DNA of 64,000 bases from Moesziomyces globuligerus (GCA_030849465.1 JARVLF010000023.1:248001-312000); one strand, 5' to 3'; positions 1-12,025 are shown, counted from the first letter of the stretch. Numbers and translations: made by a program. The notes: generated from the sequence alone by a model not told the origin.

Positions 1-3000
1 GAAGGCTTCGGCTCGGATTATTTTCTTTAGCGTGACCAACGGTGTGGTCACGATACAGTAGCCCTGCCCTGTCCTACAGTACACGCTTCTTCCCCTTGCA
101 TGTCTTGCATGGCTGCATGTCCAAGCCACCAAGGACGTCCTATTGTGCTGCCGCCCTGCGGCCAAACTCACGGGTCGTCGGGGATTCCGAAAGAAGAACA
201 CGGGCTGCTCTCGACGATCGAGCATTTGGCCCCGCTTTTCTCGTGTCACAGACGCCAGCCAGCTGAGAGAAGATGAGATCGAACTTTCCCAAGCCATGTT
301 CGCGGCGTCCCGAGCGCTCGGGTTGCGAACTGCAACCTTTGCTTTGGCCGGAGCGTGGACTGCTACAGTACGGAGCCCGATCGGAATTCCAAAAAGTGTG
401 CAGCGCCGGCCAAGGCAAGACGATCCCGCGGGACATCCGATGTGGGCCGGCAGGGGCCGACAACGCAGCGTGATTGCGACAGCAAATGGGGCCCGCCGCA
501 TCGAGTTGCGAATTCAGGGTTGGCTCGCATCAGCAGCTGCAGGAGCGTACTGTGTAGTGGTACCGAGCCGGAAAAGCGAGGGCGAGTCAGGCACCAAAGC
601 ACAGTGCAGTGAGGCTGCGTGCTCACCAGCTTCTTGAATTCACGCAACCTCGGCCGATTCCCATTGTTTCGCATCAGCTGGCTCTGGGCCTTTTAAGCGA
701 GCCATCCAGTGCATGCGGCCGGAGCTCTAAGTCATCTCTTCATTGTTTGCGGCTCAGAAGACAAGCTGACAAGCTGCTAGTCCGAACAATGGTCATTGAC
801 ATTCACGTCGATGGCAGCGACGGTTCTCGCAAGGACCTAGAAGCTGAGCCGCTTTGTTTCAAGACATCAGACGATGACAGCAGCCACTGCGACTCCCATT
901 CTTGGAAAGGAGCCGAGACATACACCATCGACATTGGCTGACTTTGTCAATCAAGCCCCGAACTGGTCGTCTTTCCAAAGGAATAGGGCCAGGGTCAGAG
1001 TCAGGCAGAGGACGGGCGTTGCTGCGACGAGTCGACTGTGCAGCCGCGAGCAGCGCAAAAGCCGCGTTTGGGCCGATGGCTCTAAACGACATGCATACGG
1101 TGTCCCGAGCCATGCAGTGCGGCTGCACATGCTCAATGCCAAGCCAGCAACCTTGCGAAGGCGGCTACAGATGCTAGCTGGTCGCAGTAGGACGCTTGCT
1201 TTTGCCCCTGCCTACGCAAGGCACGCGCGCTCCTAAGGCCGACTGAGATCTGGCTTTAGGAATGAAGCGAAGTCCAGAACTCGCGTTCCGCTCCGAGTTT
1301 CGAGCCAATAACGAGACGCCCACTTTCCGATGCGCTCCGTTAAGCGCAACACACCTGTAGCTTCCGGGCAAACACTCGGCAAGCTGCAGGCCCACCTCAG
1401 CCACCAGCGTGATCACCCTCGATATCAGCACTGGTGATCTTGACATGACGGTCGCATCGGCCTGCCGAGGTTGACATTGTCGCTTGACGATAGTTTGTCC
1501 ACGGAGGTTTCGCATTTCTGACAGCAGTCGAGCGAGCTTTTGTCTTCGGTCAGCTTCGGAGTGGGGGGGAAATGGTTTGACCGACGCAGCGAGCCAGCTC
1601 CGAGCCGGATCGCAAATCCGATTTGCTTCAGAATTCCGTGGCGCACGGAGCGGAAAAGAGCCACGACAACGCCTATGGTTCTCCGCTTTTCCGTACTCTC
1701 TGGAAGCTGTGCTCTAGCACACAGAGCGCGGCAAAGTTTGCAAGGCCACATTCCTCGCTCCGCTTTTCTGAAACGTCTCTTGTTGCCACACCACGCAGGC
1801 ACTACCCGGAAAGACGCTCGGGTCGCGCTCGAGCTCGTCGGAACGACGCCGCTGTCGAAACACCAAGCACGACGGCTGAGCGCCAAGGCCACCAGGAGTT
1901 TTCTGCAGTCCCATTGTTTGTCAGCGACGAGGCTACGTCGTTGCAGGGTCGGGTCGCCGTAAGGTGACAGGCTGACATGGGACAGCGGAGTTGAGCCTGT
2001 CGCCGATCCGATCGTGTCGATTGCGGCTGTGCAGACGTGTGCCAATCGCCTGGCGATCGGACAGGGGCGCGACGAGGCGAACCTCGGGAAGCGGTTCTCT
2101 TGGACAGGCGGACATATTCAAGTCATAGGACGAGGATGACGGCGATTCCTTGGAAGTCGAGGTGGCCAAATCCTCGATCTACTTTACTCTGGTACATTGC
2201 CTGCATCTCGAACATGGAAGCCTGTCGGGCGCAAGAGGGACCCCGTGCAGCCTCTGCCAAGCACGGCACTGCATCTGTGTGGGGTTGGGTTAGGCTGGTG
2301 GCGCGTGTTTTGGGGTCTCGCGTAATCCAGCCGGCCTCATTTAGCTCTGCCACCTGGACATCGCACCTCGCCAACTTTGATTTTGGCGTCGGAGCTGGAT
2401 CGCCCGGGTCCAGCACTCCGTTAGCACGCCATGGCAGACGCCGAACCTTAAGCCGCGCTCAATCGCAACCGCGCTTGACACGGCCTAAACGCGTACGAGG
2501 CAAGATGTCGAGAGCTCGTGGTTTGGGAGGCGAAGCTGGTTTGTCCTTCCATCCGAGTCAAGGTACGGCTGGCCTGCGACGAGCAGTACGGTATATCCAG
2601 CAAGATGACCACAGAAAGGGTGGCTTCGCAGGCGTGGGAAGCAAAATCGTCAGTTCGATCCGCCAAGCCCGTCTCGAGGCAGCGTGCCGTACTTTCTGCA
2701 CTTCTTCTGGGTGCTTCCGCAAGGCACAACCGAATACGGCGCATTCCCTGCCCCCACCGCCCAAGCAGTGTTGACCGATCCAACGTTGTCCATCAGCTTC
2801 CTCGGCCCTGACGTGATCACGCGCGTCGCCACAATGATGCACGAGCAGTTGGCCGGCATCGGGGCACCTCGATGGTTCCCAGCGCTTCGTGGCTTGTTGC
2901 GGCGATTGACACTCCAATCGCGCCTGGCCGAGCAAAATCGGATCGGCTCGTCCACTGTCTCGGGTCGAGTCTGCTTCGTCGACCCTGTGCTTCCGATGCA

Positions 3001-4935
3001 TGCTGCATCGTTTTTCTTTTCTTTTCCCAAAGCTGGCTTGCCAAAAGACGGGAAGGATTCGCGTCGTCATCGAGCTGTCCGTTTGAGACACGATTCCGAA
3101 GGACTTGGATGATGACGAGGCTGGGTGGAAGCGTTGACAGGCCAAACACCTGATGAAACCTCTACAATAATTTTCGACCTAAAAAATGCTGCGCTCCAAT
3201 ACTCACCACCTGGCGGCTAGGCGAGCTCTCGACGGGCAAAGGCCGACATGGCCTGATGGAGGCACCGCTCTGTACACCTCATCAACGGTGACAAGCGCAT
3301 CGCCACCGCGAGCGAGTTTAGCGAGTTTACCCCGCGCTGCGCCCCACCAAACACAGAGTCGAGCTGCCCGCGTAGCGGGCTCGAGATGTTGCTTTCACGT
3401 GGGACGAGGTGCATGGTCTGGAGCGAGGACGCGTCCGAGGGCAGGCACTCAACAACGAGGGACCCCAGCTCAATGGCCACGGCCCATCCGCATTGGATTT
3501 CGCAGGCGCACATGGCGCGCAGGCGGAGTTGAACCTCGAGGAAGTCCAACGGTGCCACCCCGACGTCTAGAACCCCGGCCCTCGAATCCTAGATCAGGGG
3601 CGGTGCGTAAGCGCTACGCTCCCAATCGGAACGGCGCTTGCGCATGGTTTTAGAGGGCCGCACGCGCTTAGTCCCGAGACTTGGCAACCCGTCGGGAGTC
3701 CTCAAATCTGCGATTCGGTCATCATGGCCGCAGGATGTTTTCTTCCGATCTAAGCGCCAGGCAGGAGGTGTTTTGGGGCGCACATCTAAGGTTGGGCTGG
3801 TTGCCCAGAGAGCGTCGCCTCGAAGGGTCACCTCGAAAACACGGCAATTCGCACGGTCTGAGCGCCACCGCGTAAGGCTGGGACCGATGTTGTTTGCGCG
3901 ACAAAGCCCGATGTGGCGAGGCCGATACGGTCTCGGGACGCCGAACGGGCGGGGCGTCGCTGCAGCCTGAGCCGTGCTGAGACGATGCACGGCGTCGCGC
4001 GCCCGATAAATGGATCGGTCTCGGAACAACTTTGCTGGCCAGGGTCTAGAACTAACACAGGGTGGACCGCAGCGCGGGCCGGGTTGGACTGGTGGCGCCT
4101 AGCGAATCTGGCATAGAAGCGCGCACCCTAAGCTGCGGGTCGCGGCGACAGTCGAGCAGCTGTTTGCCCGGTGGCGAGCAACGCTGCATATCGCTTATCG
4201 GGTAAATATTGCCTGGGCGTACCTCGTAGGCGATCCATTGTCCTGGACAACACGATGTGCACCTCGGCAAAGCAAGGGCCTAGGCGAGCCGGACTGGATT
4301 AAGTTAGCCCGGTTGCATAGCACCAGAGGGCGAACGTGTCGACACCATGACTCGGTACGAAAGGATGGTGGCGGCAGCCGCGCTTCCCGCATCGGCGCGG
4401 TCGCCCTCACAACCCTGAGCTTCAAATCGGCGAATCTGGAAAGACGATCTCATCGTGGTCAAAACGTCCCACGATTTAGTATGCATCGGCGATACATGTT
4501 GCACCCACGACTGAAGTCGTAGGCTTCGAAGACGACGACGACCGACGACGGCCGATGATGACGAGGAACAGCCATCGCACGATACATACCAGAGGCTGCC
4601 GCATGCGTCTCCCTCTGGCGCTCTGCGGCATGGCGCGGCTCCTCAAGCCTTCGAGTGTGCGTTGTACCATGCTGGTTAAACAGTCGAATCCTCACACGAC
4701 CATCGTACGCCTTGGCACCACGCCGAATCGTCATCTCGTCTGGCCTCAACGACGCTCCAGGCTGATGTCCCACACTCGTTGTCGAGCCCTGCGCCGAATG
4801 CAGCCCCTAGAGCGCGCCCCGAGCATTCCCTGTATCCCCTGCCCTGCACCGCTTTCAGCGATCACGAAGCGGACGCGGCACACGCACTGTTTCGCGACTC
4901 TGGACCAAAGGCGCCTTGTGGGCGTATCCTGACGG
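1..4935. other. gene-poor stretch without recognisable genes
   Basis: About 4.9 kb with no frame that reads like a protein family I know. The open frames here, on both strands, are at most about 245 codons, overlap each other in several frames, and have arginine/serine/proline-rich translations typical of non-coding GC-rich DNA. By eye the base composition is somewhat less GC-rich than the neighbouring genes. I saw no LTR, terminal inverted repeat, transposase or reverse-transcriptase motif and no tRNA B-box. It could be old decayed transposon DNA, a long intergenic region or part of a larger heterochromatic block running off the left edge. None of these can be chosen from the sequence alone. 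Confidence 0.5.
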
Positions 4936-5747
4936 CTACAGCTGACGGACGTAGGTGGCGGGGATGATGCCGTGTCTGGCGTGGTCGTGCGAGGTGGCGC
5001 GCCACCAGTCGTCCGAGATCCTCTCTGTGAGCCAGATCTGTTCGCCCTCGGAGGCCTGCAGATCGTCTGCGTCCGTGCCGTCGCCGTAACTGACCCAGCC
5101 AGACTTGCATTGTCAGCTTTGCTTTCCGATATCTCTGCCTTCGGCCAGGATGGCATTGGGGACTTACTCGTACAGCACTTGTGCTGAACCGATTGTGCCT
5201 GGTGGAAGTGTCTGCGCTGCGTGCGCTGCGGGTGCTGGTGAGGCGGCTGGGACGCTTGCGCCTGTGCGTGTTGGCGGGGGCAGAGTCGTTGACGATGTCG
5301 AAACAGGTGCGGGTGCTGGAGGGGGACTTGTCGGTGTCTGTGAGTTTGCCGTGTTGCGGGGGGCGAGGTTGAATGAGCCGAGGGTCTGGAGCGCATGGTG
5401 TTGATCAGCCCAACTCCATCACTTGAACGTCGAAAGACAGTGGGACTTACTTTGGAGCTGAGGAGGCCAGAGGGGTTGTTGAAGGCGGGTTTTTTGGCGG
5501 TAGGAGCTGGAGGGGGTGGGGCTTTTGTGAGGCCGGTTCGGGCGAGTTGGTCACGCAGCGCGTTGGAGACGGCTACGCTCGCAGCAGCGCCTGCTGCATT
5601 ACCTGCGGCGGCGGTAGCACGATCGGTCAGCCCTACGCGTGCTGCGGGAGCCGCGGTGGGGGGAAGACGGTGTGGACGCGAGGCAAAGTATTCGTCCAAC
5701 AACCCGAACAGCGCCTCCTTCTCCGTCGTCGGCAAATTCGCAATCAT
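4936..5747 (-). CDS. SH3-domain adaptor protein (spliced; start uncertain)
   Basis: The last exon encodes a full SH3 domain ending at the stop codon (4936-4938). It has ALYDY-type 'VLYDYGDG', an acidic DDL turn, 'DDWWRA' (the ligand-binding Trp pair) and 'GIIPATYV'. Two short introns are inferred: 5386-5450 (GTAAGT...CAG) and 5090-5167 (GTAAGT...CAG). The second acceptor was chosen because only it rejoins VLY to DYG in frame. The middle is proline/alanine-rich. The N-terminal part (ANLPTTEKEALFGLLDEYF) is a short helical segment I do not recognise. The nearest ATG is at 5745-5747, but the frame stays open upstream to a CAG acceptor at 5791-5792 (SIERPTPSNLAER), so a small upstream exon is likely. 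Such proteins usually link proline-rich partners to actin patches (Lsb1/Pin3-like). That role is an inference from the architecture. Confidence 0.72.
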
Positions 5748-6166
5748 CCTCTCGGCCAAGTTCGACGGAGTCGGTCGTTCGATCGACAGTCTGTTGAGTA
5801 AAAGGGGTCGTGTTGAGAAGACGCAACTAGTGGCAAGAGATCAAAAGGTTGGGAAAGAGAGAGTGGGGTCAAGGCAGCGCACGGTTGTTGCAGTTGACCC
5901 CTTGACCCTGAAAACTCCACATTGACCTTGTGGCGGTGAAACGCGACTCGGCCGTAAAGAAAAATCCCCCACCCCGCTCACTGTCCACCTCATCCTCGGC
6001 ATGATATCTGCCCCACTCGCACCACGACATCTTATGGAAAACGCTGTTTTTTGAAACCGAGACAGACTAGAGTACAGAGAGAGTGCAAGCGGGAACGCAA
6101 AGAGCTATGAACAAGTGTGAAGAGAGAAACAAGATGAGAAGAAGAAACCAAAAGCTCGGTGGCTTC
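5748..6166. other. intergenic, upstream of SH3 gene and downstream of NOP56
   Basis: Holds the 5' region of the SH3 gene, probably with a first exon and intron, and the 3' flank of NOP56. One candidate first exon begins with an ATG near 6031 (minus strand) and reaches a weak donor (GTCAAT) near 5927 in the right phase. I do not consider this proven. Confidence 0.4.
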
Positions 6167-7741
6167 TCACTTCTTCTTGTCCTTCTTGTCCTTCTTGTCC
6201 TTCTTATCCTTCTTGTCCTTCTTGGCCTCCTTGGCCGCCTTCTTGGCCGCCTTTTCGACGTCCTTCTTCTTGTCCTTGTCCGAGGATTTGGACTTGGACT
6301 TCTTGTCCTTCTTGGCGTCCTTGTCCTTCTTGGCGTCGGCGGGATCTGTGACGCCGACGGCGGCAGGCATGGTAGCCTCCTCATCGTCGTCGTCGTCGTC
6401 GTCGCTGTCGGCATCCTCGTCCATCAGATCACCCGCTGCCTCTTCGATCGCCTTGATCGCCTTGCTCATCGCATCGGCGTTCTTGCTAGGAGCCTTGCCC
6501 GTCTCGTAAAAGGCGAGACGCTCTTCGACCTGGACGGCGAGGACCTCGCCGAACTTGGTCGTGGGGGTTTCCGAGAAGCAGTCGATCCTCGAGGCGATGG
6601 AGATCTTGTTGGCGAGGAAGCGCGACATGCGGCCCTTGTTCTTGGGTGCGGAGCGTGCGATGGCCGAGGCGTGGTAGATGAGGCCGTACTTGGGCGTGTT
6701 GCCCTTGGTCTTGAGCGCGCGGAAGAGCGCCTTCTCGGCGCCGAGGATCTGGACGGTGGAGGCCGGGTACTTTGCGAGGTTGGTGAGCGAGCCGGCGTGC
6801 GAGATGAGGCGGGCGCCGATGATCTCGCCGAGCAGCGCCGAGAGGTTGGGAGCGACGAGGTGCATCTTTTCGATGAGGTACTTGTGCATGTTTTTGCGGT
6901 ACTCGCCGAGGTTGATGACGCGCTCGGCAAAGTTGAGGATGTTGTGCATGTCGAGTTCGCCGATCTCCTGGCCCATGCTGGCGCGTGCGGCGTCGAGCAC
7001 GTTCTTTGCGGCGGTCTCGTCGCCGGCGAGGAGGTCGGTCATGTCCTCGACGTCGTCCTCCGAGAGGCGCTCCTTGTTGCGGATGAAGCGGGCGAGCTTG
7101 GCGTAGGTGAGGTTGTCCGAGGTGAGCTTGACGAGCTCGGGGAAGTGCCAGCCGTACCATTCGCGGACGCGCATGGCAAAGGTGTTTACGTCCTTGTCGA
7201 GCGTGTCGAGGAGCGCGATGGCCTGGATGATCATGTTGTCGGAGCGGTTGACGTTGAACTTGACCTTGGAGCGCGAGTAGCTGTGGCCGAGGCCGAGCTG
7301 TGCCTTTGCGAGGTCGCCGTCGGCCATGCCCTTGAGGAGCTTCTCTGCGTGCTGGCGGACGCCGCGGATGAGTTCGAGCGAGGTGTCGCCCGTGTCGCAG
7401 GGGATGCCGAGCTCGCCGACGATGGACGAGGCGAGGTTGCGGTCCTGGACGCCGAGGACGACGCTCTTCTTCTTGCCCGTGGAGAGGTTGAGGGTGAGGA
7501 GCGACTTGAGGTAGTCGTTGACGACGCCCTCGGAGATGTCGAGCGAAGCCTGCAGCGCATCGAGCGCGTTCTTGAAGGGCGAGAAGGAGAGGAGCTTGAC
7601 CATCTTGCCAAAGGTGTTGACCTCATTCACGCTCTCCTGGACGGCGCGGGAGAGCGAGCCGATCTCCTCGACGGCGGCCACCTCGAAGACGGCGCATCCC
7701 GTGGCGCACTCGAAGAGGATGTGGGTAGGTGCGGACGACAT
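6167..7741 (-). CDS. NOP56: Nucleolar protein 56 (box C/D snoRNP core)
   Basis: A 524-residue single-exon protein. Nop56 pairs with Nop58, fibrillarin and Snu13 in box C/D snoRNPs, which direct 2'-O-methylation of rRNA in the nucleolus. The N-terminal NOP5NT region (about residues 5-70) opens with 'HILFECATGCAVFEV'. The strongly conserved Nop segment follows with 'GLGHSYSRSKVKFNVNRSDN', 'MIIQAIALLDTLDKDVN' and 'MRVREWYGWHFPEL'. These match Nop56 better than Nop58, especially 'EWYGWHFPEL'. The C-terminal about 90 residues are an acidic run followed by a lysine-rich KKDK tail coded by a 9-bp tandem repeat (about 6170-6235), normal for the family. Length is close to yeast Nop56 (504). The ATG at 7739-7741 gives the expected N-terminus. 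The gene is divergent from the proteasome alpha-1 gene. Confidence 0.96.
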   Translation of the reverse strand: MSSAPTHILFECATGCAVFEVAAVEEIGSLSRAVQESVNEVNTFGKMVKLLSFSPFKNALDALQASLDISEGVVNDYLKSLLTLNLSTGKKKSVVLGVQDRNLASSIVGELGIPCDTGDTSLELIRGVRQHAEKLLKGMADGDLAKAQLGLGHSYSRSKVKFNVNRSDNMIIQAIALLDTLDKDVNTFAMRVREWYGWHFPELVKLTSDNLTYAKLARFIRNKERLSEDDVEDMTDLLAGDETAAKNVLDAARASMGQEIGELDMHNILNFAERVINLGEYRKNMHKYLIEKMHLVAPNLSALLGEIIGARLISHAGSLTNLAKYPASTVQILGAEKALFRALKTKGNTPKYGLIYHASAIARSAPKNKGRMSRFLANKISIASRIDCFSETPTTKFGEVLAVQVEERLAFYETGKAPSKNADAMSKAIKAIEEAAGDLMDEDADSDDDDDDDEEATMPAAVGVTDPADAKKDKDAKKDKKSKSKSSDKDKKKDVEKAAKKAAKEAKKDKKDKKDKKDKKDKKK

Positions 7742-8630
7742 GGTGGGCGAGCGAGTTGGAGCGACAGCCGAAAGCTGAGGCTATGCGGTCACGGTGCTAC
7801 TAATCGTGCTGCGGGTTGTAGAGGAAGAGAGTCGGAGCAGAAGCAGCGGAGCGGATCCCGATGCACACGCTGCGAGGAGGGGGTGGGCGTCTCTAAACTT
7901 GCGAGACGGGGAGTTGTTGGTGGTGATAGCCAGGGTCGAGGATGGAGAAGGCGTAGCAAGAAGAAAGCGCGATGGTGGCTGCGGTTGGCGCATTTGCCAA
8001 AAGGGCTCGAATGGGAATTTTTTGCCTTTGCTCGCTCTTTCGGCTGAGCTCTCACTTTGCGGGCTGGGCTTGGGCTTGGGCTCAGGACGTCTGCAGCTGG
8101 CTGGCGGAGGATTTGTAGCCAAAAAGGAAAAATTTGCTTCACCACGGCAGCAGAGAGCGAGCATCCTGCGCAGACCTGCGCAATTTTCGAAAAAAAAAAA
8201 AGGCTGTCGGTCACGTGCAGCCGCATCAATCGCATCGGCATTTTAGCCGGAAGCATCGGAGATGGGATGCCTCTCAACGCGCACTGTCGCTGGGTGGATG
8301 TGGTGATCGAGTGGAGAGCAGGCGCTGGAACTGTGTTCTTTACGCAGCGCTCAGACCCGCGTCGTCAGTGCACGCCGCTGCTCCACACTCACTCTTGCTT
8401 TCTCAACGAGTGTCACTTTACCGCCTCGCTCACCACCTCCCACCTCGCGCCTACTTTGCATCACTACCACGTCGCCTGCAAGACCGTACTGCCTCGCCAA
8501 CAACACACTGAAGAGCGCCGCCCTAGCATTCGTCCAGCGCTAGCTTCGCTTCCACCTCCACCATCACCACCGTCGCTGCTTGGATCGCTCGCTCACGCCG
8601 GACCGGGCCCAGCCTTGGATCGAACCCACC
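7742..8630. promoter_or_regulatory. divergent promoter region NOP56 / SCL1
   Basis: An 889-bp gap between two divergent start codons. It contains GAAAAATTT at 8127-8135, which resembles the RRPE element of ribosome-biogenesis genes in other fungi; a poly-A run near 8190-8200; and a palindromic E-box CACGTG at 8212-8217. The sequences are visible directly. Their use as regulatory sites is inferred from yeasts. Confidence 0.45.
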
Positions 8631-9585
8631 ATGTCGCGCTCGTCGTACGACCGATACCTCACCATCTTCTCGCCAGACGGGCGGCTGTACCAGGTCGAGT
8701 ATGCGTTCAAGGCGATCAACACGGCGGGCCTCACGAGCATCGCCGTGCGCGGGAAGGACTGCGCGGTGGTTGTGGGTCAGAAGAAAGTGCCCGTAAGTCG
8801 ATCCTTTGCTCAAGCGTCGGCTTCGGCTTGTCATTTCGAAACCTGGCTGACTCGTTTTGGCGCTGTGTTGTGATGGGGGTTTCGGGTAGGATAAGCTGAT
8901 CGATGCGTCGAGTGTGACCAACATCTTTAACCTGACGCCCGAGATCGGGTGCATCATGACGGGTCGCGTGGCGGATGCGAGGGCGCAGGTGGAGCGTGCG
9001 CAGCTCGAGGCGGCCAACTTCAAGTACAAGTACGGCTATGCCATCACGCCCGACCTGCTGGCCAAGCGCATGGCCAACCTCAACCAGGTCTACACGCAGC
9101 GTGCGGCGATGCGACCGTACGGCGTCAGCATGGTGCTTGTCGGCATCGATTCCGAGCGTGGACCTCAGATCTTCAAGATCGATCCGGCGGGTTACTTTGT
9201 CGGTTTCCGAGCCACCGCTTCGGGCGTCAAGCAGACCGAGGCTACCAACTTTCTCGAAAAGCAGTTCAAAAACTCGGCCTCCCAACCCGCAGACGCCGCT
9301 TCCGCTTCAGACGCTGCGGCCATCGAAGCAGAACACGTCGCTGCTAACTTGTCTATGCAACAGACTCTCGATCTCGCCGTAAACACCCTTGCTACCGTCC
9401 TCGCTCAGGACCTCAAACCCTCCGAACTCGAAGTCGCAATCGTCGGCGGCCCCCATGCACTTCAGAGCCAAGACCCTCAGAACGCAGCGGCTCTCCCCAA
9501 AGACGCCCAGCTCCAAAACAGGTTCCGAAAGCTAGACGAAAACCAGATCGCAGACATCCTCGACAGACTCGCCGAACGCGACTAA
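8631..9585 (+). CDS. SCL1: 20S proteasome subunit alpha-1 (PSMA6/Scl1 type)
   Basis: Two exons, 8631-8792 and 8890-9585, with intron 8793-8889 (GTAAGT...GTAG). The joined product is 285 residues, somewhat longer than the usual about 250. It starts with the alpha-ring signature '[20 protein letters not shown]'. '[19 protein letters not shown]' spans the exon junction, followed by '[20 protein letters not shown]', '[16 protein letters not shown]' and 'DPAGYFVGF'. The YDR...TIFSP form and the KRMAN segment identify the alpha-1 (PSMA6) subunit. Alpha subunits form the outer gated ring of the 20S particle and lack the catalytic threonine. The ATG sits in a good context (CCCACCATGTCG). The C-terminal extension is alanine/proline-rich around 9280-9340. 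Confidence 0.95.
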
Positions 9586-9755
9586 ATCCCCACCGCTTCT
9601 TCACTGGTCGCTCTCACGCTCTCGCTCTCAATCGTAAAGCTTCTCTCACTGCATCGCTTCCGTCCACGCACGCGCACGCTCTATCCTAAGGATCGTTCTG
9701 GGATGCTGAGCAAACGAGCTCGAGGTGGAATTTTTAAGACGAACCCGGACTACGA

Positions 9756-11330
9756 TTAGTGAGCTTCGCGTCTGCGCGGGGCACACTTGAGGATATCGTC
9801 TACGCGGAGGATCATCTCTGCGGCCTCTGTGGCGCTGATGACGACCTGGCGTTTGAGCTTGTACGACTCGCGCACGCCCTTTTGCTTCATATCTGCCACC
9901 TTGCCCTCGTCGAGGTCGAGGCCGGCGTATTTGTCTCCGTGCTGGTGCGCGGCGCGGAGCTGGGCGACGAGTTCGGACGAGTCGAGCCCCGCATTGTCTG
10001 CGAGGATGGTGGGGAGCTGACGGAGAGCCTTTGCAAACGCTTCGGTTGCGATCGCCTTTTTGCCCGAGGTGGATCGGGCGGCGTCGTCGACGACCCTGCT
10101 CATCGACATTTCGGCGCATCCGCCGCCGAGCAGCACGCGCGTCTCGCCCACCGTCTGGGAGAGCACCGAGAGCGCATCGTGCAGCGACCTCTCGGCCTCG
10201 TCGAGCATCTGGCTCGTCGCACCGCGCAGCACCACGGTGCACGCCTCGCCCGCCGCGACGCCCGAGAACTTGATCAGCTTGTCCTCGCCGATCATCACCT
10301 CCTCGATGCGCCCGCACTGGCCGATCTTGACCAGATCCGGTCGATCAAACGTGCTGGCGATCTCGCCGCCCGTGACGAGCGCGAGACGCTCCACCCCCTC
10401 GAAATCGGCGTGCTCGATCGACATGATGCCCGCCTCGGCCAACAGGCTCTCGGGGTAGTTGTAGATGAGCTGACGGTTGACAAAGCACGTGATGCCGTGC
10501 GCCTTGATCTTGTCCACCTTGGCCTTCATCTTGTCGCGCTCGGCGCGCTCGAGCTCGGCGAGCTTGCCCGTGCCCTCGACGCGGACGCGTGCGCCAAACA
10601 CCTTGATCTTGTCCGTGTCCATCGAGGTGTTGGCGATGAGGATCTTGGCGTTGCTCAGGCTCTTTGGGCAGTTGGTGCCGATCTTCTTGTTGAGGATGAA
10701 GCCCTCGTCGAGGTACGAGTCGGTGAGCTTGCCTCCGGGCTTCTTGATGATCTGGATGTGCTCGAGGTTGGTGGAGCCCTTGAGGCGCAGCACCGCGTCG
10801 ACGGCGAGGTTGGCAAAGTAGTCCTTGTCGGCGCTGAGCACCTTGGAGGAGAGCGTGGTGCGGGCGATGTTCATGAGGTCCTGGCGGAAGGTGGCTGGGT
10901 CGGTGCCGTGATCTTCGGCGGTGTCCTCGAGCGCCTTGAGTGCGGCGGCCGAGGCGATGCGGTAGCCCTCGACGATGGTCTGCGGATGGATGCGCATGTC
11001 GATGAGCTTCTCGGCCTCGCGGAGGAGTTCGGCGGCCAAGACGCAGACGCTGGTGGTGCCATCGCCCACCTCGTCGTCCTGCACCTTGGAGATGTTGACG
11101 AGGATCTTGGCGGCGGCGTTGTCGAGGTGGATCGACTTGAGGATGGTGGCGCCGTCGTTGGTGACGACAATCTCGTTTGAGCCGACGCTCTGGAGGATCT
11201 TGTTCATGCCCTTGGGGCCGAGCGTGGTCTTGACCAGGTCGCCCAGCGCCACGGCACCGACAAACGAGCTCAGACGCGCATTCTCCGCACGCTCCTGCGT
11301 AGCCTCCTGGGCAAAGATGGGCGCCGACAT
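9756..11330 (-). CDS. CCT2: T-complex protein 1 subunit beta (CCT chaperonin)
   Basis: A 524-residue single-exon group II chaperonin subunit. The TRiC/CCT ring folds actin, tubulin and other cytosolic clients using ATP. ATP-site motifs are clear: '[13 protein letters not shown]', '[12 protein letters not shown]' and '[11 protein letters not shown]'. Beta-subunit features include '[12 protein letters not shown]', '[16 protein letters not shown]', '[18 protein letters not shown]', '[20 protein letters not shown]', '[20 protein letters not shown]' and '[11 protein letters not shown]'. The open frame continues upstream without a stop. I chose the ATG at 11328-11330 because it gives the short N-terminus normal for CCT2; the upstream in-frame part is low-complexity. 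It converges with the proteasome gene 170 bp away. Confidence 0.97.
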   Translation of the reverse strand: MSAPIFAQEATQERAENARLSSFVGAVALGDLVKTTLGPKGMNKILQSVGSNEIVVTNDGATILKSIHLDNAAAKILVNISKVQDDEVGDGTTSVCVLAAELLREAEKLIDMRIHPQTIVEGYRIASAAALKALEDTAEDHGTDPATFRQDLMNIARTTLSSKVLSADKDYFANLAVDAVLRLKGSTNLEHIQIIKKPGGKLTDSYLDEGFILNKKIGTNCPKSLSNAKILIANTSMDTDKIKVFGARVRVEGTGKLAELERAERDKMKAKVDKIKAHGITCFVNRQLIYNYPESLLAEAGIMSIEHADFEGVERLALVTGGEIASTFDRPDLVKIGQCGRIEEVMIGEDKLIKFSGVAAGEACTVVLRGATSQMLDEAERSLHDALSVLSQTVGETRVLLGGGCAEMSMSRVVDDAARSTSGKKAIATEAFAKALRQLPTILADNAGLDSSELVAQLRAAHQHGDKYAGLDLDEGKVADMKQKGVRESYKLKRQVVISATEAAEMILRVDDILKCAPRRREAH

Positions 11331-12025
11331 GCTCGCGTGCTGGGTTGCGGGGGGGTTGAGGTGGGCTCTCAGGCCAGTGTGGTGGGAAGAAAGTGCGTTT
11401 GCTTTTGCTCGTTTGGTGCGCGAGCTGTGGGTCGAGTGAGTCGGCGGATCGGGAAAGAGTGCGGTGCTGCGAATGATCCAGGTGCGATGCTGTGATGTGG
11501 GTGAGCCAGCTCGGTGTTGGGCGAGCCAAAGATGGTGGAGCGATGCCGAGAGGAGCGAAAAAGTGTTGGGCGTGGCTGAGCGAGCTGAGTGTTGCTCGGC
11601 GCGCGCGTCTGCGGCCAAAGCCAAGGCCAAAGCCAAAGCCAGAGCCAGAGCTCGGAGCGTTGGCCTGCCTCACTTTGCAACGGCGCTCACTGCGCACTGC
11701 GGCGGCGCATTGGGCGCACTTTCTTCTCAAAACGCGTCGCTGAATAGGAAGAAGGCAGAAGAACAAAAAATAGCGCCGCTCGCCCACTCACCACGCTCAC
11801 CAGCACGCCTCGGTTCCGTTTCGAATTTGTTAGATCCTGTCTTCGCTTCTGTTAGGCCGGGCCGTGTCTGGTCAGCTGCACAGTCGGTCGGCCTCAAGCC
11901 TCAGCCGGCGCTGCACCGCACCCAACGCAAGTCGCAAGAACCGCGCGGTCGGTCAAGAGCGTATGGTACAAATGTAGATGCCGAGTCGGACATGGTTCGA
12001 GTGAATGCGGGCACGTGGTTGGAGA
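11331..12025. other. intergenic between CCT2 and RIB3
   Basis: 695 bp holding the upstream region of CCT2 and the 3' flank of RIB3. A short hexamer repeat of CCAAAG/CCAGAG type lies around 11613-11650. No gene is seen. Confidence 0.5.

Noticed and set aside
2037..2774. 245-codon frame in the left gene-poor block
   Set aside because: Random-looking composition, overlaps other frames of similar length, no motif and no splice-supported extension.
3541..3620. possible tRNA-like stretch with 'TCGAATCC'
   Set aside because: The B-box match is incomplete (no GGT before TCGA), and no cloverleaf stems could be paired by eye.
6083..8047. 654-codon plus-strand frame opposite NOP56
   Set aside because: It mirrors the GC-rich third positions of NOP56; its translation is Leu/Val/Gly/Asp-rich and lacks motifs, while the minus strand encodes a textbook Nop56.
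9759..11180. 473-codon plus-strand frame opposite CCT2
   Set aside because: Shadow frame in GC-rich coding DNA; CCT2 on the other strand is unambiguous.
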